A stretch of 64,000 nucleotides of DNA from an uncultured Monoglobus sp. (GCA_947628795.1 CANRBF010000005.1:104697-168696); one strand, 5' to 3'. Positions 40,353 through 49,809 are shown, counted from the first letter of the stretch. Notes: generated by a model not told the origin, from the sequence alone. A program made the numbers and translations.

Positions 40353-42284
40353 ATGAGTGAATTTATTGACCTGATAAAACGGCGGGATATGGACGGCGTC
40401 AAGGAGATGCTTTCCCACAGCGCCAGACTTGTGGACGAGTGCGACGAAAACGGTATATCGGCGGCCTTCCACATGATAAGGACCGGCGATATGAAGTGGG
40501 TGAAGTTTTTGGTCGAATACACCTTCGCCAGCTTCAACGAGTGCGATTTCAGGCACCGCAGCGCGCTGCACGAGGCGGTCATGACCGGCGATCTTGAAAT
40601 AGTCAAATACTTTGTGGAGCGCGTGGGACTTGACCCCTGCCAAGGCGACAGACATTTGATAACGCCCTTTGAGCTGGCAAGGGAGCACGGCTTTGCCGAT
40701 ATTGAAAAATATTTTGAACAGGTTGTCGGCTGCAAATTCGAGGATATGTACCAAAATCCCGTGCGCCGCGGATTTTACGCCGACCCCTCGATAGTGCGCG
40801 TGGGCGAGGATTACTACATGGTGAACTCGTCGTTCGTGTTCTTCCCCTGCATACCGATATCACACTCGACCGATCTGGTGCATTGGCAGAGCATAGGCCA
40901 CGCCATAACCAACCCCGAGTGGGCGCACCTTGACGGTCTCGAGGGCGGCAGAGGCTACTGGGCGCCCGATATATCATACCACAACGGAAAGTTTTACATA
41001 ACGGCCACTCTGCGCTACAACGACAGCGAGAAAGTAAAGCGCAGACAGATAATAGTGTCGTCCGAAAAGCCCGAGGGCCCGTATTCCGAGCCCGTGTTTA
41101 TCGACGAGGACGGCATCGACCCGTCGCTGTTCACCGATGTGGACGGCAGACGCTACATGCTGCTGAACCGCGGCGCCAGAATTTTTGAGCTCAACGAGGA
41201 TGCCACAGAGAAGATCTCCGAGGCGAAGCTGCTTTATTACGGCGACAACAAGCGCGCTCCCGAGGGCCCGCATCTGATACACAAGGACGGATATTACTAT
41301 CTGTTCCAGGCCGAGGGCGGCACAGGGGAGCAGCACTGCGTGAGCGTTTCGCGCAGCAAGACGCTGATGGGCGTGTATGAGCCCTGCCCCTATAACCCGA
41401 TACTGACGCAGCGCGACTACACCGCGCCTATAACCTGCGCGGGTCACGCCAAGCCGGTGCAGACTCCGGACGGCGACTGGTACGTGGTGTATCTGTGCAA
41501 CAGGAGCCTTGACGGAAAATACGCCATGCTCGGCCGCGAGACCTGTCTCGACCCTATCACATGGACGCCCGACGGCTGGCCGATCGTGAATAATCTGAAC
41601 GGCCCCAGCACTCTCCAGAAAAAGCCCAAGCTGAAGCCCGCGCCCAACGAGCCCGGAGCCAGCTACGACAGCTTTGACGACGGAAAGATAAAGCCGTTCT
41701 GGATGTTCTCGGGTATCCCCGAGGAGGACGGATTTAAACTTGAGAACAGCAGACTGTACATAAAAGGCTCAAGGGAGCCGCTTAGTTCCAGAAAAGCGGT
41801 CAACTTTATCGTGCGCCGCCAGCCCGATTTTAACTTCGACGTGATCTGCAAGATGGACGTCCTGCCCGATCTTGACTACGAGCAGAACTACGGCCTGACC
41901 GGATATTACGACGAGCTGACCTACTTTACTTTCGGAATTTACAGAAACGGCGAAAGGGGCTACGCGCTCAAACTGTTCGAGAAGATAGACGATGTGGAGC
42001 GGTTCACCCACTATGTGGGTCTGCCGGGCCTCACCGACACTATATATTTAAAGATAGAGACCGACGGCCTGCGCCGCGTGTTCTCATACAGCATAGACGG
42101 AACGAATTACAGAAAAGTATACACGGCGGACAATATTTACTACCTTTGCGCCCAAGCGATCAAAAAGGGCAAGCGCTTCACGGGCGCTATGGTCGGCATG
42201 TACGCCTACAGCGGAAAGGACGAGCCCATATACGCCGCTTTTGATGAGTTCCGCTGTATCAGGAGACATTTCAGAGATGAATAA
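40353..42284 (+). CDS. Ankyrin-repeat / GH43 glycoside hydrolase fusion
   Basis: 643 residues, no signal peptide, so cytoplasmic. Residues 3-125 form four ankyrin-like repeats (ALHEAVMTGDLEIVKYFVER is the clearest; TPFELAREHGFADIEKYFEQ the last). A GH43 beta-propeller follows (about 133-440) with D144 (YADPS, base), D256 (IDPSLF, modulator) and E304 (EGPHLI, acid), then a C-terminal beta-sandwich (about 450-640). The reading frame is continuous and GAGGTG precedes the ATG, so the fusion is real in this DNA. The enzyme should trim xylose or arabinose from imported oligosaccharides; ankyrins would bind another protein. Its stop overlaps the next gene by eight bases. Confidence 0.92.
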   Translation: MSEFIDLIKRRDMDGVKEMLSHSARLVDECDENGISAAFHMIRTGDMKWVKFLVEYTFASFNECDFRHRSALHEAVMTGDLEIVKYFVERVGLDPCQGDRHLITPFELAREHGFADIEKYFEQVVGCKFEDMYQNPVRRGFYADPSIVRVGEDYYMVNSSFVFFPCIPISHSTDLVHWQSIGHAITNPEWAHLDGLEGGRGYWAPDISYHNGKFYITATLRYNDSEKVKRRQIIVSSEKPEGPYSEPVFIDEDGIDPSLFTDVDGRRYMLLNRGARIFELNEDATEKISEAKLLYYGDNKRAPEGPHLIHKDGYYYLFQAEGGTGEQHCVSVSRSKTLMGVYEPCPYNPILTQRDYTAPITCAGHAKPVQTPDGDWYVVYLCNRSLDGKYAMLGRETCLDPITWTPDGWPIVNNLNGPSTLQKKPKLKPAPNEPGASYDSFDDGKIKPFWMFSGIPEEDGFKLENSRLYIKGSREPLSSRKAVNFIVRRQPDFNFDVICKMDVLPDLDYEQNYGLTGYYDELTYFTFGIYRNGERGYALKLFEKIDDVERFTHYVGLPGLTDTIYLKIETDGLRRVFSYSIDGTNYRKVYTADNIYYLCAQAIKKGKRFTGAMVGMYAYSGKDEPIYAAFDEFRCIRRHFRDE

Positions 42285-43080
42285 GATAGGATTTATCGGT
42301 GCCGGCAAAGTCGGCACCGCTTTCGGTAGTTATATTAAATCGCGCGGCGCGGACCTCGCGGGCTACCGGTCGCGGACGTACGCGCACGCGGAGGAGGCTG
42401 CCGAATACACGGGCAGCCGCGCCTATGAAAGCATGAGCGCCCTTATCTCGGACTGCGATATGATTTTTGTCACGGTCGCCGACGGGGCGATAGAGGAGGT
42501 CGCGGAGAATATCGCCGCGCTTGATCTGAGTCTTTGCGGCAAGATGTTCTGCCATACATCGGGCGCGCTTTCAAGCGAGGCGTTGCGGGTGCTGAAAGAG
42601 CGTGGCGCGGAGACCGCGAGCGCCCACATGCTGCTGGCGGTGAGCGATCGGAGCTGCGATTTTTCGGACGCGTTTTTCACTATTGAGGGAGACTGCGAAA
42701 AGGCGGCGTCTCTGCTGGATGCCTGTGGAAATAAATACAAGATAATCAAGCCCGAGAGCAAGGCGCTCTACCACGCGGCGGCGGTGTTTGCCAGCAATTT
42801 CGCGGTGGGTCTTTCGGATATCGCCTGCGGGCTGCTGGGAGATTGCGGCTTTTCGGATAGCGAGGCTCTTGCCGCGCTGTCGCCGCTGATCATAAACAAC
42901 GCGCGGAACATAACCGAAAAAGGCCCCAAAGCTGCGCTGACGGGCCCGGTGGCGCGCGGCGACTTCGGCACGGTCAAGCGGCACCTTGAGTGCCTATCAA
43001 GCGCCCCGCTCGCAAAAGAGGTGTACGAGATAATGACAAAGGTGTTGATAAAAATGATTGATAAAGGAGATATATCATGA
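42277..43080 (+). CDS. Rossmann / DUF2520 protein
   Basis: 267 residues. An NAD(P)-binding N-terminus (KIGFIGAGKVGTAFGSY), then the helical DUF2520 domain (about 130-267; SKALYHAAAVFASNFAVGLS, GPVARGD, then VKRHLECL). The family resembles ketopantoate or hydroxyacid dehydrogenases, and its reaction is not established. Start ATG 42277 overlaps the end of the ankyrin-GH43 gene; an in-frame ATG at 42241 lies deep inside that gene. Its stop overlaps yhbY by four bases. Confidence 0.9.
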   Translation: MNKIGFIGAGKVGTAFGSYIKSRGADLAGYRSRTYAHAEEAAEYTGSRAYESMSALISDCDMIFVTVADGAIEEVAENIAALDLSLCGKMFCHTSGALSSEALRVLKERGAETASAHMLLAVSDRSCDFSDAFFTIEGDCEKAASLLDACGNKYKIIKPESKALYHAAAVFASNFAVGLSDIACGLLGDCGFSDSEALAALSPLIINNARNITEKGPKAALTGPVARGDFGTVKRHLECLSSAPLAKEVYEIMTKVLIKMIDKGDIS

Positions 43081-43367
43081 TTACAACAAAACAACGGGCG
43101 TATCTGCGCGGACTTGCCAACCGCGTTCCCGCCCTGTACCAAATTGGAAAAGACGGCATAAATGAAAACGTGATAAAGCAAACGCTTGACGCTCTTGAAG
43201 CGAGAGAGCTGATAAAATTCCACGTTCTCGACAGCGCGTTTATGACCGCGCGCGAGGCGGCGGGCGAGCTTATGGAGGCCACCGACTCGGACGTGGTGCA
43301 GGTCATAGGCAATAAATTCGTGCTGTACAAAGAATCAAAAGACCACAAGCAGATAGTGCTTGAATAA
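43077..43367 (+). CDS. yhbY: YhbY-type CRM-domain RNA-binding protein
   Basis: 96 residues, a single CRM domain. Signature pieces are KQRAYLRGLANRVPALYQIG at the start, GINENVIKQTLDALEARELI in the middle, and VVQVIGNKFVLYK at the end with the GxxG-like loop. YhbY associates with pre-50S particles. Starts in an ATGA overlap with the DUF2520 gene, so they are coupled. sbcD follows 13 bp later. Confidence 0.94.
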   Translation: MITTKQRAYLRGLANRVPALYQIGKDGINENVIKQTLDALEARELIKFHVLDSAFMTAREAAGELMEATDSDVVQVIGNKFVLYKESKDHKQIVLE

Positions 43368-43380
43368 CGGAGCTGATCAA

Positions 43381-44517
43381 ATGAAAATCATTCATCTGTC
43401 CGATCTGCATCTGGGAAAGCGGGTAAACGAGTTCTCGATGATACCCGAGCAGGAAAACGCGATAGAGCAAATCATTAAAATAACCCGCGACGAGAGGCCC
43501 GACGCGGTGATAATAGCCGGCGACGTGTACGACAAAGCGCAGCCCTCGGCCGAGGCGGTGCGCCTTTTCGACAGGCTGATCTGCGGTCTTTCGGATATTT
43601 GCGGGCACGTTTTTGTTATTAGCGGGAACCATGATTCGGCGGAGCGCATAGCCTTCGGCGGCAGGATAATGGAGCGCGGGGGCGTGCATCTGTCGCCCGT
43701 GTATGACGGAAAAACCGAGCCGCAGACACTGTGCGACGAATACGGCGAGGTCGACTTTTTCATGCTGCCTTTTATAAAACCGTCGCACGTGCGGGCGGTT
43801 TTCGAGGACGCGGATATAAGCTCGTATACCGACGCGGTTCGCCGCGCGGTGGAGGCCATGAATATAGACCCAAACCGCCGCAGCGTGCTGATAACACACC
43901 AGTTCGTTACCGGAGCGGGGACCTGTGATTCCGAGGAAATTTCGGTGGGCGGCAGCGACAACGTGGACGCGTCGGTGTTCGAGCCGTTTGATTATGTGGC
44001 CCTCGGCCATATCCACGGCCCGCAGCATATAGGCAGAGAGACGATCCGATATTGCGGAACGCCGATTAAATACTCGTTCTCCGAGGAGAACCATAAAAAG
44101 TCCGTGACGATAGTTGAGCTTAAAGAAAAGGGTCGCTCGCAAATCAAAACGGTGCCGATCGTTCCGATACACGACATGCGAAGCATAAAAGGCAAATACG
44201 ACCAGCTGATGTCGAGGGATTTTTATGAGGGCACACGAAAGGATGATTACCTCAGAGTTACCCTCACCGACGAGCGTGATATACCGAACGCGGTGTCGCG
44301 GCTGAGGACGGTGTACCCCAATATAATGCGGCTGGACTATGACAATTCCCGCTCGCGCGCGGGTGCGGCGGAGCTTAGAGCGGCGGAAACCGAGCTGAGG
44401 ACGCCCGCCGAGCTGTTTGCCGAGCTGTTCAAAAAGCAGAACAACAAAGAAATGACCGACGAGCAGGAGGAGATCCTCGGCGGCATGATCGAAAAGATAT
44501 GGGAGGGTGAGCGATGA
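43381..44517 (+). CDS. sbcD: Exonuclease subunit SbcD
   Basis: Mre11-type nuclease of the SbcCD complex, which opens DNA hairpins and trims protein-blocked ends. 378 residues: phosphoesterase motifs LSDLHLGK (4-11), GDVYDKAQP (about 45-53), GNHDS (about 83-87), ITHQFV and LGHIHGPQ. Start ATG 43381 with CGGAG upstream. Its stop overlaps the sbcC start by four bases. Notable here because the genome carries many hairpin repeats, substrates that SbcCD attacks during replication. Confidence 0.95.
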   Translation: MKIIHLSDLHLGKRVNEFSMIPEQENAIEQIIKITRDERPDAVIIAGDVYDKAQPSAEAVRLFDRLICGLSDICGHVFVISGNHDSAERIAFGGRIMERGGVHLSPVYDGKTEPQTLCDEYGEVDFFMLPFIKPSHVRAVFEDADISSYTDAVRRAVEAMNIDPNRRSVLITHQFVTGAGTCDSEEISVGGSDNVDASVFEPFDYVALGHIHGPQHIGRETIRYCGTPIKYSFSEENHKKSVTIVELKEKGRSQIKTVPIVPIHDMRSIKGKYDQLMSRDFYEGTRKDDYLRVTLTDERDIPNAVSRLRTVYPNIMRLDYDNSRSRAGAAELRAAETELRTPAELFAELFKKQNNKEMTDEQEEILGGMIEKIWEGER

Positions 44518-47270
44518 GACCTCTTAAATTGACAGTTTCGGCGTTCGGCCCGTATGCCGAAAAGACCGAGATAGACATGGCGGCGCTGGGAGAGAGCGGC
44601 TTGTATCTGATAACCGGCGACACGGGCGCGGGAAAAACCACGATATTTGACGCGATAACCTACGCGCTGTACGGCGAGGCCAGCGGCGAGAACCGCGACC
44701 CGTCGATGATGCGCTCAAAATACGCCGAGCCCGACACCGCGACCTATGTGAAGCTTGTGTTTGAGTGCGGAGGAAAAGAGTATGCCGTGAAAAGGAACCC
44801 GGAATACACGCGTCAGGCGAAGCGCGGAGGCGGCACTACAACACAGCGGGCGGAAGTCGAGCTGATTTTGCCAAATGAAAGGATCGTTACCAAAACAAGA
44901 GAGGTTTCCGAGGAAATACGGAACATAATCGGACTGGACCGAGAGCAGTTTTCAAAAATCGCGATGATAGCCCAAGGCGATTTTTTGAAGCTGCTTCTGG
45001 CGCCCACTTCCGAGAGGCAGAAGATATTTCGCGATATATTCAAAACCAAGCGCTTTGACGACTTGCAAAACGAGCTCAAAAGCGCGGCGTCGGCCGCCTT
45101 TGCCGAGTGCGAAAAGCTGAGCGGCGAGATAGCGCGCTATGCCGACTCGGCGGTTTATGACGATGAGAAACACGGTGAGATTTTCGGCGCGGAATATGTC
45201 AGAGCGGACGCGGCTGTCGAAGCGCTCACCGAGATAATAGAGACTGACGAGGCAAAAAGCGAAAAATTGGCGGCCGAGACGGAACGGCTCGCGAAGCGGC
45301 TTGAGGATATGAACCGCCGAATCGGAAAGGCGGAGGAGACCGAGGCGGCGCGTAAGGCGCTTGCGGAAGCGGAAACAAAGCTCAAAGAGGCCGAGCCCGA
45401 GCTCGCGCTGCTGAAAAACAATTTGGACGCCGAGCGGGCCAAACAGCCCGAGCGGGTCAAGCTCGAGTCGGAGGCCGCTGTGCTTGAGAGCGCCCTGCCC
45501 GAGTATGACGAGTCCGACAAAATATCCGGAGTTTTAAAAACAAAGCAAAGCGAGGCTGCGAATGAAAATCAAAAAGCCGCCGCGCTTAAAAATAAAATAA
45601 AAGAGATAACCGGGGCTTTAACCGAGCTTAAAATTGAGAGAGAAAAGCTTTCGGGCGCGGGAGAGCGGCGCGAAAAGCTGGCGGCGGAAGTTGATAAGGC
45701 CGAGACGCGCGAAAAGCGATTGACAGAGCTCGCGCAAAGAATGGATGAATTGGAAAAACACCGAAACAGGCTGAACGAAGCGTGGGCAAAAAAAGAAAAA
45801 ACAAGAGCTGAAACCGAGGCCCTCAAGGATATTTCGGACAAGATGAACACAGCGTATTTAAAAGAGCAGGCCGGGATCATTGCCGAAAAGCTGAAGGATG
45901 GGGAGAAGTGTCCGGTATGCGGTTCAACATCGCATCCCGATCTTGCGTCCAAATCCGAGACCGCGCCGACCGAGGCGGAGCTTGACGAGATCGCGGACCG
46001 CATCGAGAGAGCCGAGCGCATCGAGCATCAAGCAAACGAGGCGTATATCGAAATGCGGAGGCACGAGGCGTCACTTGCGGGGGAATGTGAAAATCGCGGA
46101 GCGGAGCTGATGAACGCCGCCGACTTGGACGAGATCACGGAACGTCTGTCCGACGCGGCAGACGAAGCGGAGGAAGAGCTCAAACGGCTGAGAACGGAGC
46201 TTAAAACCGAAAAATCCCGCGCGGCGCGGGCGGCGGAGCTCGAAATTCTGATCCCCGAAACCGAGAAGGGACTGCGTGAGGTCGAAGCGTCCCTTGCGGG
46301 TTCCGAAAAGAAGATCGCGGCTCTCGGCGCCGAGATCGACGAAAAGAGCGGCGCTCTCAAAAAACTGAGGGAAAAGCTCAAATACGGCAGCCGCGCTGAC
46401 GCTGAAAAGCGGCTCCAGAAAATCGGCTCGGAGATCGGAAATATTGAGGCGGCGCTGAAGTCGGCCGAAAAAAGTTTTGAAAAAAGATCCGCGGAGGTGT
46501 CGGCGCTGCGCGGCAGCGTCAAGTCGCTGTCGGAGCGGCTCAGTGACGTGCCCGTGATCGACCTTGAAAAGCTCGCAGCCGAAAAGGCGGAGCTTGACCG
46601 CGATTCGGCGCGGGCGAGAGAAACCTCCGCCGATCTCGCGCTGGCGATAAAGACAAACATCTCCGCGAGAGACGGGATCGCGGCTTCCGCGAAGAAGCTC
46701 GCAGCAGCCGAAAAAAGATATACCGCGGTGCGCGAAATGGCCGACACGGCGGGCGGAACTTTGCGAGGACGCGAAAAAGTCATGCTTGAGACCTATGTTC
46801 AGGCCGCGTATTTTGACAAGATCATCGCCTGCGCCAATACCCGTTTGTTGGTCATGACCGACGGCAGATACGAGCTCAGGCGTCAGGCGGAGGCGGACAA
46901 CAACCGCAGTCAAAGCGGACTGGAGCTCAGCGTGGCCGACCATTGGAGCGGCACCGAGCGCAGCGTGAAAACCCTGTCGGGAGGCGAGTCGTTCATGGCG
47001 TCGCTGGCGCTGGCGCTCGGACTTTCGGACGAGGTGCAGGCCTCGGCGGGAGGAATAGTGTTGGGCACAATGTTTGTCGATGAGGGCTTCGGCTCGCTTG
47101 ACGAGGACTCTCTGCGTCAGGCGGTAAACGCGCTGAGCGGGCTCGCCGAGAGCAGCCGTCTTGTGGGTATTATCTCACACGTCGGAGAGCTTAAGCAGCG
47201 GATAGACAAGCAAATCATAGTAACCAAACAAAAAAGCGGCGGCAGCCGCGTGAAAATAGTGTGCGATTAA
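44514..47270 (+). CDS. sbcC: Exonuclease subunit SbcC
   Basis: Rad50-type SMC ATPase partner of SbcD. 918 residues: Walker A GDTGAGKTT (35-43), long coiled-coils (about 190-450 and 500-770) separated by a zinc hook CPVC (C466, C469), the ABC signature TLSGGESF (about 819-826) and Walker B FVDEGFGSLDED (about 858-869). Slightly shorter than E. coli SbcC (1048), mostly in the coils. Coupled to sbcD by ATGA. FNT gene starts 21 bp later. Confidence 0.96.
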   Translation: MRPLKLTVSAFGPYAEKTEIDMAALGESGLYLITGDTGAGKTTIFDAITYALYGEASGENRDPSMMRSKYAEPDTATYVKLVFECGGKEYAVKRNPEYTRQAKRGGGTTTQRAEVELILPNERIVTKTREVSEEIRNIIGLDREQFSKIAMIAQGDFLKLLLAPTSERQKIFRDIFKTKRFDDLQNELKSAASAAFAECEKLSGEIARYADSAVYDDEKHGEIFGAEYVRADAAVEALTEIIETDEAKSEKLAAETERLAKRLEDMNRRIGKAEETEAARKALAEAETKLKEAEPELALLKNNLDAERAKQPERVKLESEAAVLESALPEYDESDKISGVLKTKQSEAANENQKAAALKNKIKEITGALTELKIEREKLSGAGERREKLAAEVDKAETREKRLTELAQRMDELEKHRNRLNEAWAKKEKTRAETEALKDISDKMNTAYLKEQAGIIAEKLKDGEKCPVCGSTSHPDLASKSETAPTEAELDEIADRIERAERIEHQANEAYIEMRRHEASLAGECENRGAELMNAADLDEITERLSDAADEAEEELKRLRTELKTEKSRAARAAELEILIPETEKGLREVEASLAGSEKKIAALGAEIDEKSGALKKLREKLKYGSRADAEKRLQKIGSEIGNIEAALKSAEKSFEKRSAEVSALRGSVKSLSERLSDVPVIDLEKLAAEKAELDRDSARARETSADLALAIKTNISARDGIAASAKKLAAAEKRYTAVREMADTAGGTLRGREKVMLETYVQAAYFDKIIACANTRLLVMTDGRYELRRQAEADNNRSQSGLELSVADHWSGTERSVKTLSGGESFMASLALALGLSDEVQASAGGIVLGTMFVDEGFGSLDEDSLRQAVNALSGLAESSRLVGIISHVGELKQRIDKQIIVTKQKSGGSRVKIVCD

Positions 47271-47291
47271 ATTTTTTAGGAGGGAGCTAAA

Positions 47292-47930
47292 ATGAAAAAA
47301 TTTTTCGGGATCGTTGTTGGAGGGATAATGGCGGGCTTCACGCTTTCGATAAGCTGCGCCGTGAAGCTTTCGGTCGAAAACGGTGTCGTCGGCGCGTTTT
47401 TGTTCAGCCTCGGCCTGTTCACGATCATAACCTTCGGCGTCGGGCTGTACACCGGCAAGGCGGGATATATGGCGACAAATCCGCCCTCGTACATAGGCGA
47501 GGTCGCGCTGGTGCTGCTGGGTAACTTTATCGGCTCGGCGATCGGCGGCACGCTGCTTGGCGCGACCCGTCCCGGAGCGGCGCTTATCCCAAAGGCGGCC
47601 GAACTGATGAGCGGAAAAATGAGTGACGGATTTATAAGCGTTTTCGTGCTCGCGGTGTTCTGCGGCATGCTTATGTTCATCGCGGTCGACGGCAGCCGAC
47701 GCCTGCGCGAGGCGAAAAATTTCACCGGCGCGCTGTTTATTGTCTGCCTGCCGGTGATGGTGTTTATCCTGTGCGGCTTTAACCACAGCATAGCCGACAT
47801 GGGCTACTTTTTCATAAGCCGCTGCGCGAATTTAGCCAAGGCGCCGCTGTATTTTGTCTTGGCGATCCTTGGAAACGCCCTCGGCTGCATGCTGATCCCC
47901 ATAGCCGAAAAAGTGACGAAACAGGAGTAG
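47292..47930 (+). CDS. Formate/nitrite transporter (FNT) family channel, short
   Basis: 212 residues with six membrane segments. The end part CLPVMVFILCGFNHSIADMG is the FNT signature, where the His (NHS) is the central gating residue; the middle GNFIGSAIGGTLL and early GGIMAGFTLSISC are the paired half-helix regions. Shorter than FocA/NirC (about 270), mainly at the N-terminus and loops. It would move formate, nitrite or another small monovalent anion; formate fits a fermenting anaerobe. AGGAGGG precedes ATG. Last gene of the train from 40353; a repeat element follows. Confidence 0.85.
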   Translation: MKKFFGIVVGGIMAGFTLSISCAVKLSVENGVVGAFLFSLGLFTIITFGVGLYTGKAGYMATNPPSYIGEVALVLLGNFIGSAIGGTLLGATRPGAALIPKAAELMSGKMSDGFISVFVLAVFCGMLMFIAVDGSRRLREAKNFTGALFIVCLPVMVFILCGFNHSIADMGYFFISRCANLAKAPLYFVLAILGNALGCMLIPIAEKVTKQE

Positions 47931-47941
47931 CGTAATGGTAT

Positions 47942-48190
47942 TCCCCCTCAGTCTGCGGACAAGCCGCAGCCAGCTCCCCCGAGGGGGCGCCTAATTAGCG
48001 CCTCCTCCCGGGAGGAGGTGTCAGGCGAAGCCTGACGGAGGTGGGAACGTAGTGGTTAGTAATTAGAGAATAGTGATTAGGATTCCTCCGAGGGGCGCCA
48101 AAATAATGCCTCGCCCCTTGGGGAGAGGTGGCGCCGAAGGTGACGGAGAGGGGTTCTATTTGCTATTCGCTAATCTCTAATCGCTACGTT
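47942..48190. repeat. Composite repeat with facing TAG and CTA heptamer arrays, overlaps hydE 3' end
   Basis: Order: arm with CTGCGG/CCGCAG and CCCCCGAGGGGG, arm CTCCCGGGAG with CAGGC/GCCTG and GGAGGTGGGA, TAG at 48050, 48057, 48064, 48071, 48078, then the CCCCTTGGGG arm with GGCGCC/GGTG region, then CTA at 48156, 48163, 48170, 48177, 48184 (all exact 7-nt steps). The last array lies inside the hydE reading frame and its CTA at 48170-48172 is the hydE stop codon. Confidence 0.88.
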
Positions 48191-49207
48191 GTCCCCGCGG
48201 TCTACTACTATTCTGTAGCCTGCGGCTTTTACTCTTTGTTCAAGGCAGCCGCGGCATTCGGCGGCCTCCTCGCCGGTGCATATCTTGTTTTCGTAAAGCT
48301 CGTATTTTTTCCGCACCGACACGGGCGACAGGTTAGGCATGACCACGTTTGCGCCCGCTTTGAGACCCATTTCGCGCCCCAGCGGATGTATGGTGCCGAG
48401 CGCCGTGGTGGCGGGGATAAGAGCCGTGGGAAACATGAGCCGCAGTATCGAGATAAGGCGAAGCGTCAGCTCAAGGCTGCCGCTTTTTTTGTCTTTAAAA
48501 GGCGTGTCCTTGTGGGTGATATACGGGCCTATCCCGATCATGTGCGGGCCCAGCTCCTTTAGAAATCTCAGGTCAGAGATAAGATTTTCGGTGGTCTGGA
48601 ACGGCGAGCCGACCATAAAGCCCGAGCCCACCTGATATCCGATGTCTTTTAGGTCAAACAGGCATCTTTTCCGGTTCTCGAGGCTCATCTCGCCCGGGTG
48701 CAGGCGGGAGTAGTGGGCGCTGTCGGCTGTCTCGTGGCGCAGCAGGTATCGGTCGGCGCCCGCGTCGAAATACGCCTTATAGCTTTCTCTCGGCTTTTCG
48801 CCGATCGACAGTGTTATGGCGCAGTCGGGATATTTTTGCCGTATTTCCGAAACGATGCGGCACACGAGCTCGTCGGTATAGTACGGGTCCTCGCCGCCCT
48901 GCAGCACAAAGGTGCGGAATCCGAGCGCGTATCCATCGACGCAGCGCGAGAGTATTTCGGCGCGGCTCAGTCGGTACCGCTCCGCGTTTTTGTTGGAGCG
49001 GCGTATTCCGCAGTAGAAGCAGTCGTTTTTGCAATAATTGGTAAACTCGATAAGGCCGCGGATATAAACGTCCGCGCCGTACCATATTCTGCGAATTTTG
49101 TCCGCGGCTTCGTGCAGCTCGCTGTCGTATTCGCTTGTCTCAAGCAGCGTTTTAAGCTCGCCGCAGCTCAAGTCTTTATCGGCCGCCAATCGGCTTATGA
49201 TGCTCAT
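48170..49207 (-). CDS. hydE: [FeFe]-hydrogenase maturase HydE (radical SAM)
   Basis: Radical SAM enzyme that takes part in making the dithiomethylamine/diiron part of the H-cluster. 345 residues: CKNDCFYC (C59, C63, C66) binds the 4Fe-4S cluster; LQGGEDPYY and IGEKPRESYKAYFDAGADRY line the TIM barrel; the C-terminal Cys set C310, C318, C321 (CTGEEAAECRGC) marks HydE rather than biotin synthase. HydF and HydG are not in the window. The last residues (VAIRD) and the stop are read from a TAG-heptamer array of the repeat at 47942-48190, so the native C-terminus was probably altered by insertion. Confidence 0.93.
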   Translation of the reverse strand: MSIISRLAADKDLSCGELKTLLETSEYDSELHEAADKIRRIWYGADVYIRGLIEFTNYCKNDCFYCGIRRSNKNAERYRLSRAEILSRCVDGYALGFRTFVLQGGEDPYYTDELVCRIVSEIRQKYPDCAITLSIGEKPRESYKAYFDAGADRYLLRHETADSAHYSRLHPGEMSLENRKRCLFDLKDIGYQVGSGFMVGSPFQTTENLISDLRFLKELGPHMIGIGPYITHKDTPFKDKKSGSLELTLRLISILRLMFPTALIPATTALGTIHPLGREMGLKAGANVVMPNLSPVSVRKKYELYENKICTGEEAAECRGCLEQRVKAAGYRIVVDRGDNVAIRD

Positions 49208-49227
49208 ATGCTCACCTCGTTAATTAA

Positions 49228-49254
49228 TCAAAAAGCCCGGCCTAGCCGGGCTTC
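49228..49254 (-). terminator. Terminator of the 49.3-kb membrane protein gene
   Basis: AGCCCGGC / GCCGGGCT (49234-49241 and 49245-49252); on the minus strand TTTTTGATT follows. Confidence 0.93.
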
Positions 49255-49262
49255 TTTGGCTG

Positions 49263-49739
49263 TTATTTTTGTTTTCTGACTTTTATTGCGAAGGCCAGAT
49301 AGGTCGCCGGTATCAGAAGCGATATCAATGATCTTATAATGTTCGTAACAATACTGCCGCCGCTTGATACCTGAGTGCTCGAGTAGCAAACTGAGAACAT
49401 TTGCACTATGAACAAAACAAATCCCATCGTGTACGCCTTGCCGATCTTTGATGTATCCTTCGAGGCTTTCAAGCCGAATATTCCGGTGATCAGCATAATT
49501 ATCGAGCTTATCAGACCGAATATTCCGTCAATGATAAATACTTTTCCCAGAGTCTGCGCGTCTTGAGGGGTGATCGGGTCTCCGGCGTCGGTTGTGATGC
49601 CGCTGAGGTCCGGGCTGTTGCTCATAAAATTCGCGAGTCCGCCGCTTGCCAGTGAACAGATCGAGATGATTATTCCCGCGATCGCCAGAACGATAAAGAT
49701 TATCGACATAACCTTTAAGCCTTTTTGTGAACCTGTCAT
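49263..49739 (-). CDS. Small four-segment membrane protein, unknown
   Basis: 158 residues. Four hydrophobic segments (about 10-32, 64-88, 100-120, 130-150) with an outside loop (about 35-62) rich in Ser/Asp/Pro. Resembles small tetraspanning DUF-type proteins of Firmicutes, but I cannot name the family. AGGAG precedes the ATG, a good promoter lies at 49781-49809 and a terminator follows, so it is its own unit. No enzymatic residues stand out. Confidence 0.78.
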   Translation of the reverse strand: MTGSQKGLKVMSIIFIVLAIAGIIISICSLASGGLANFMSNSPDLSGITTDAGDPITPQDAQTLGKVFIIDGIFGLISSIIMLITGIFGLKASKDTSKIGKAYTMGFVLFIVQMFSVCYSSTQVSSGGSIVTNIIRSLISLLIPATYLAFAIKVRKQK

Positions 49740-49780
49740 GATTTAGTCTCCTTTCTTGTATTTTATATATTTATATATAA

Positions 49781-49809
49781 ATTATAACACATAAAATATT
49801 ACAATACAA
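49781..49809 (-). promoter_or_regulatory. Promoter of the membrane protein gene
   Basis: Minus strand TTGTAT (49804-49809), 17 bp, TATAAT (49781-49786). Confidence 0.8.

Noticed and set aside
42241..42276. Longer start of the DUF2520 protein
   Set aside because: It lies inside the ankyrin-GH43 gene and adds residues before the Rossmann motif MNKIGFIGAG; ATG 42277 gives the expected N-terminus.
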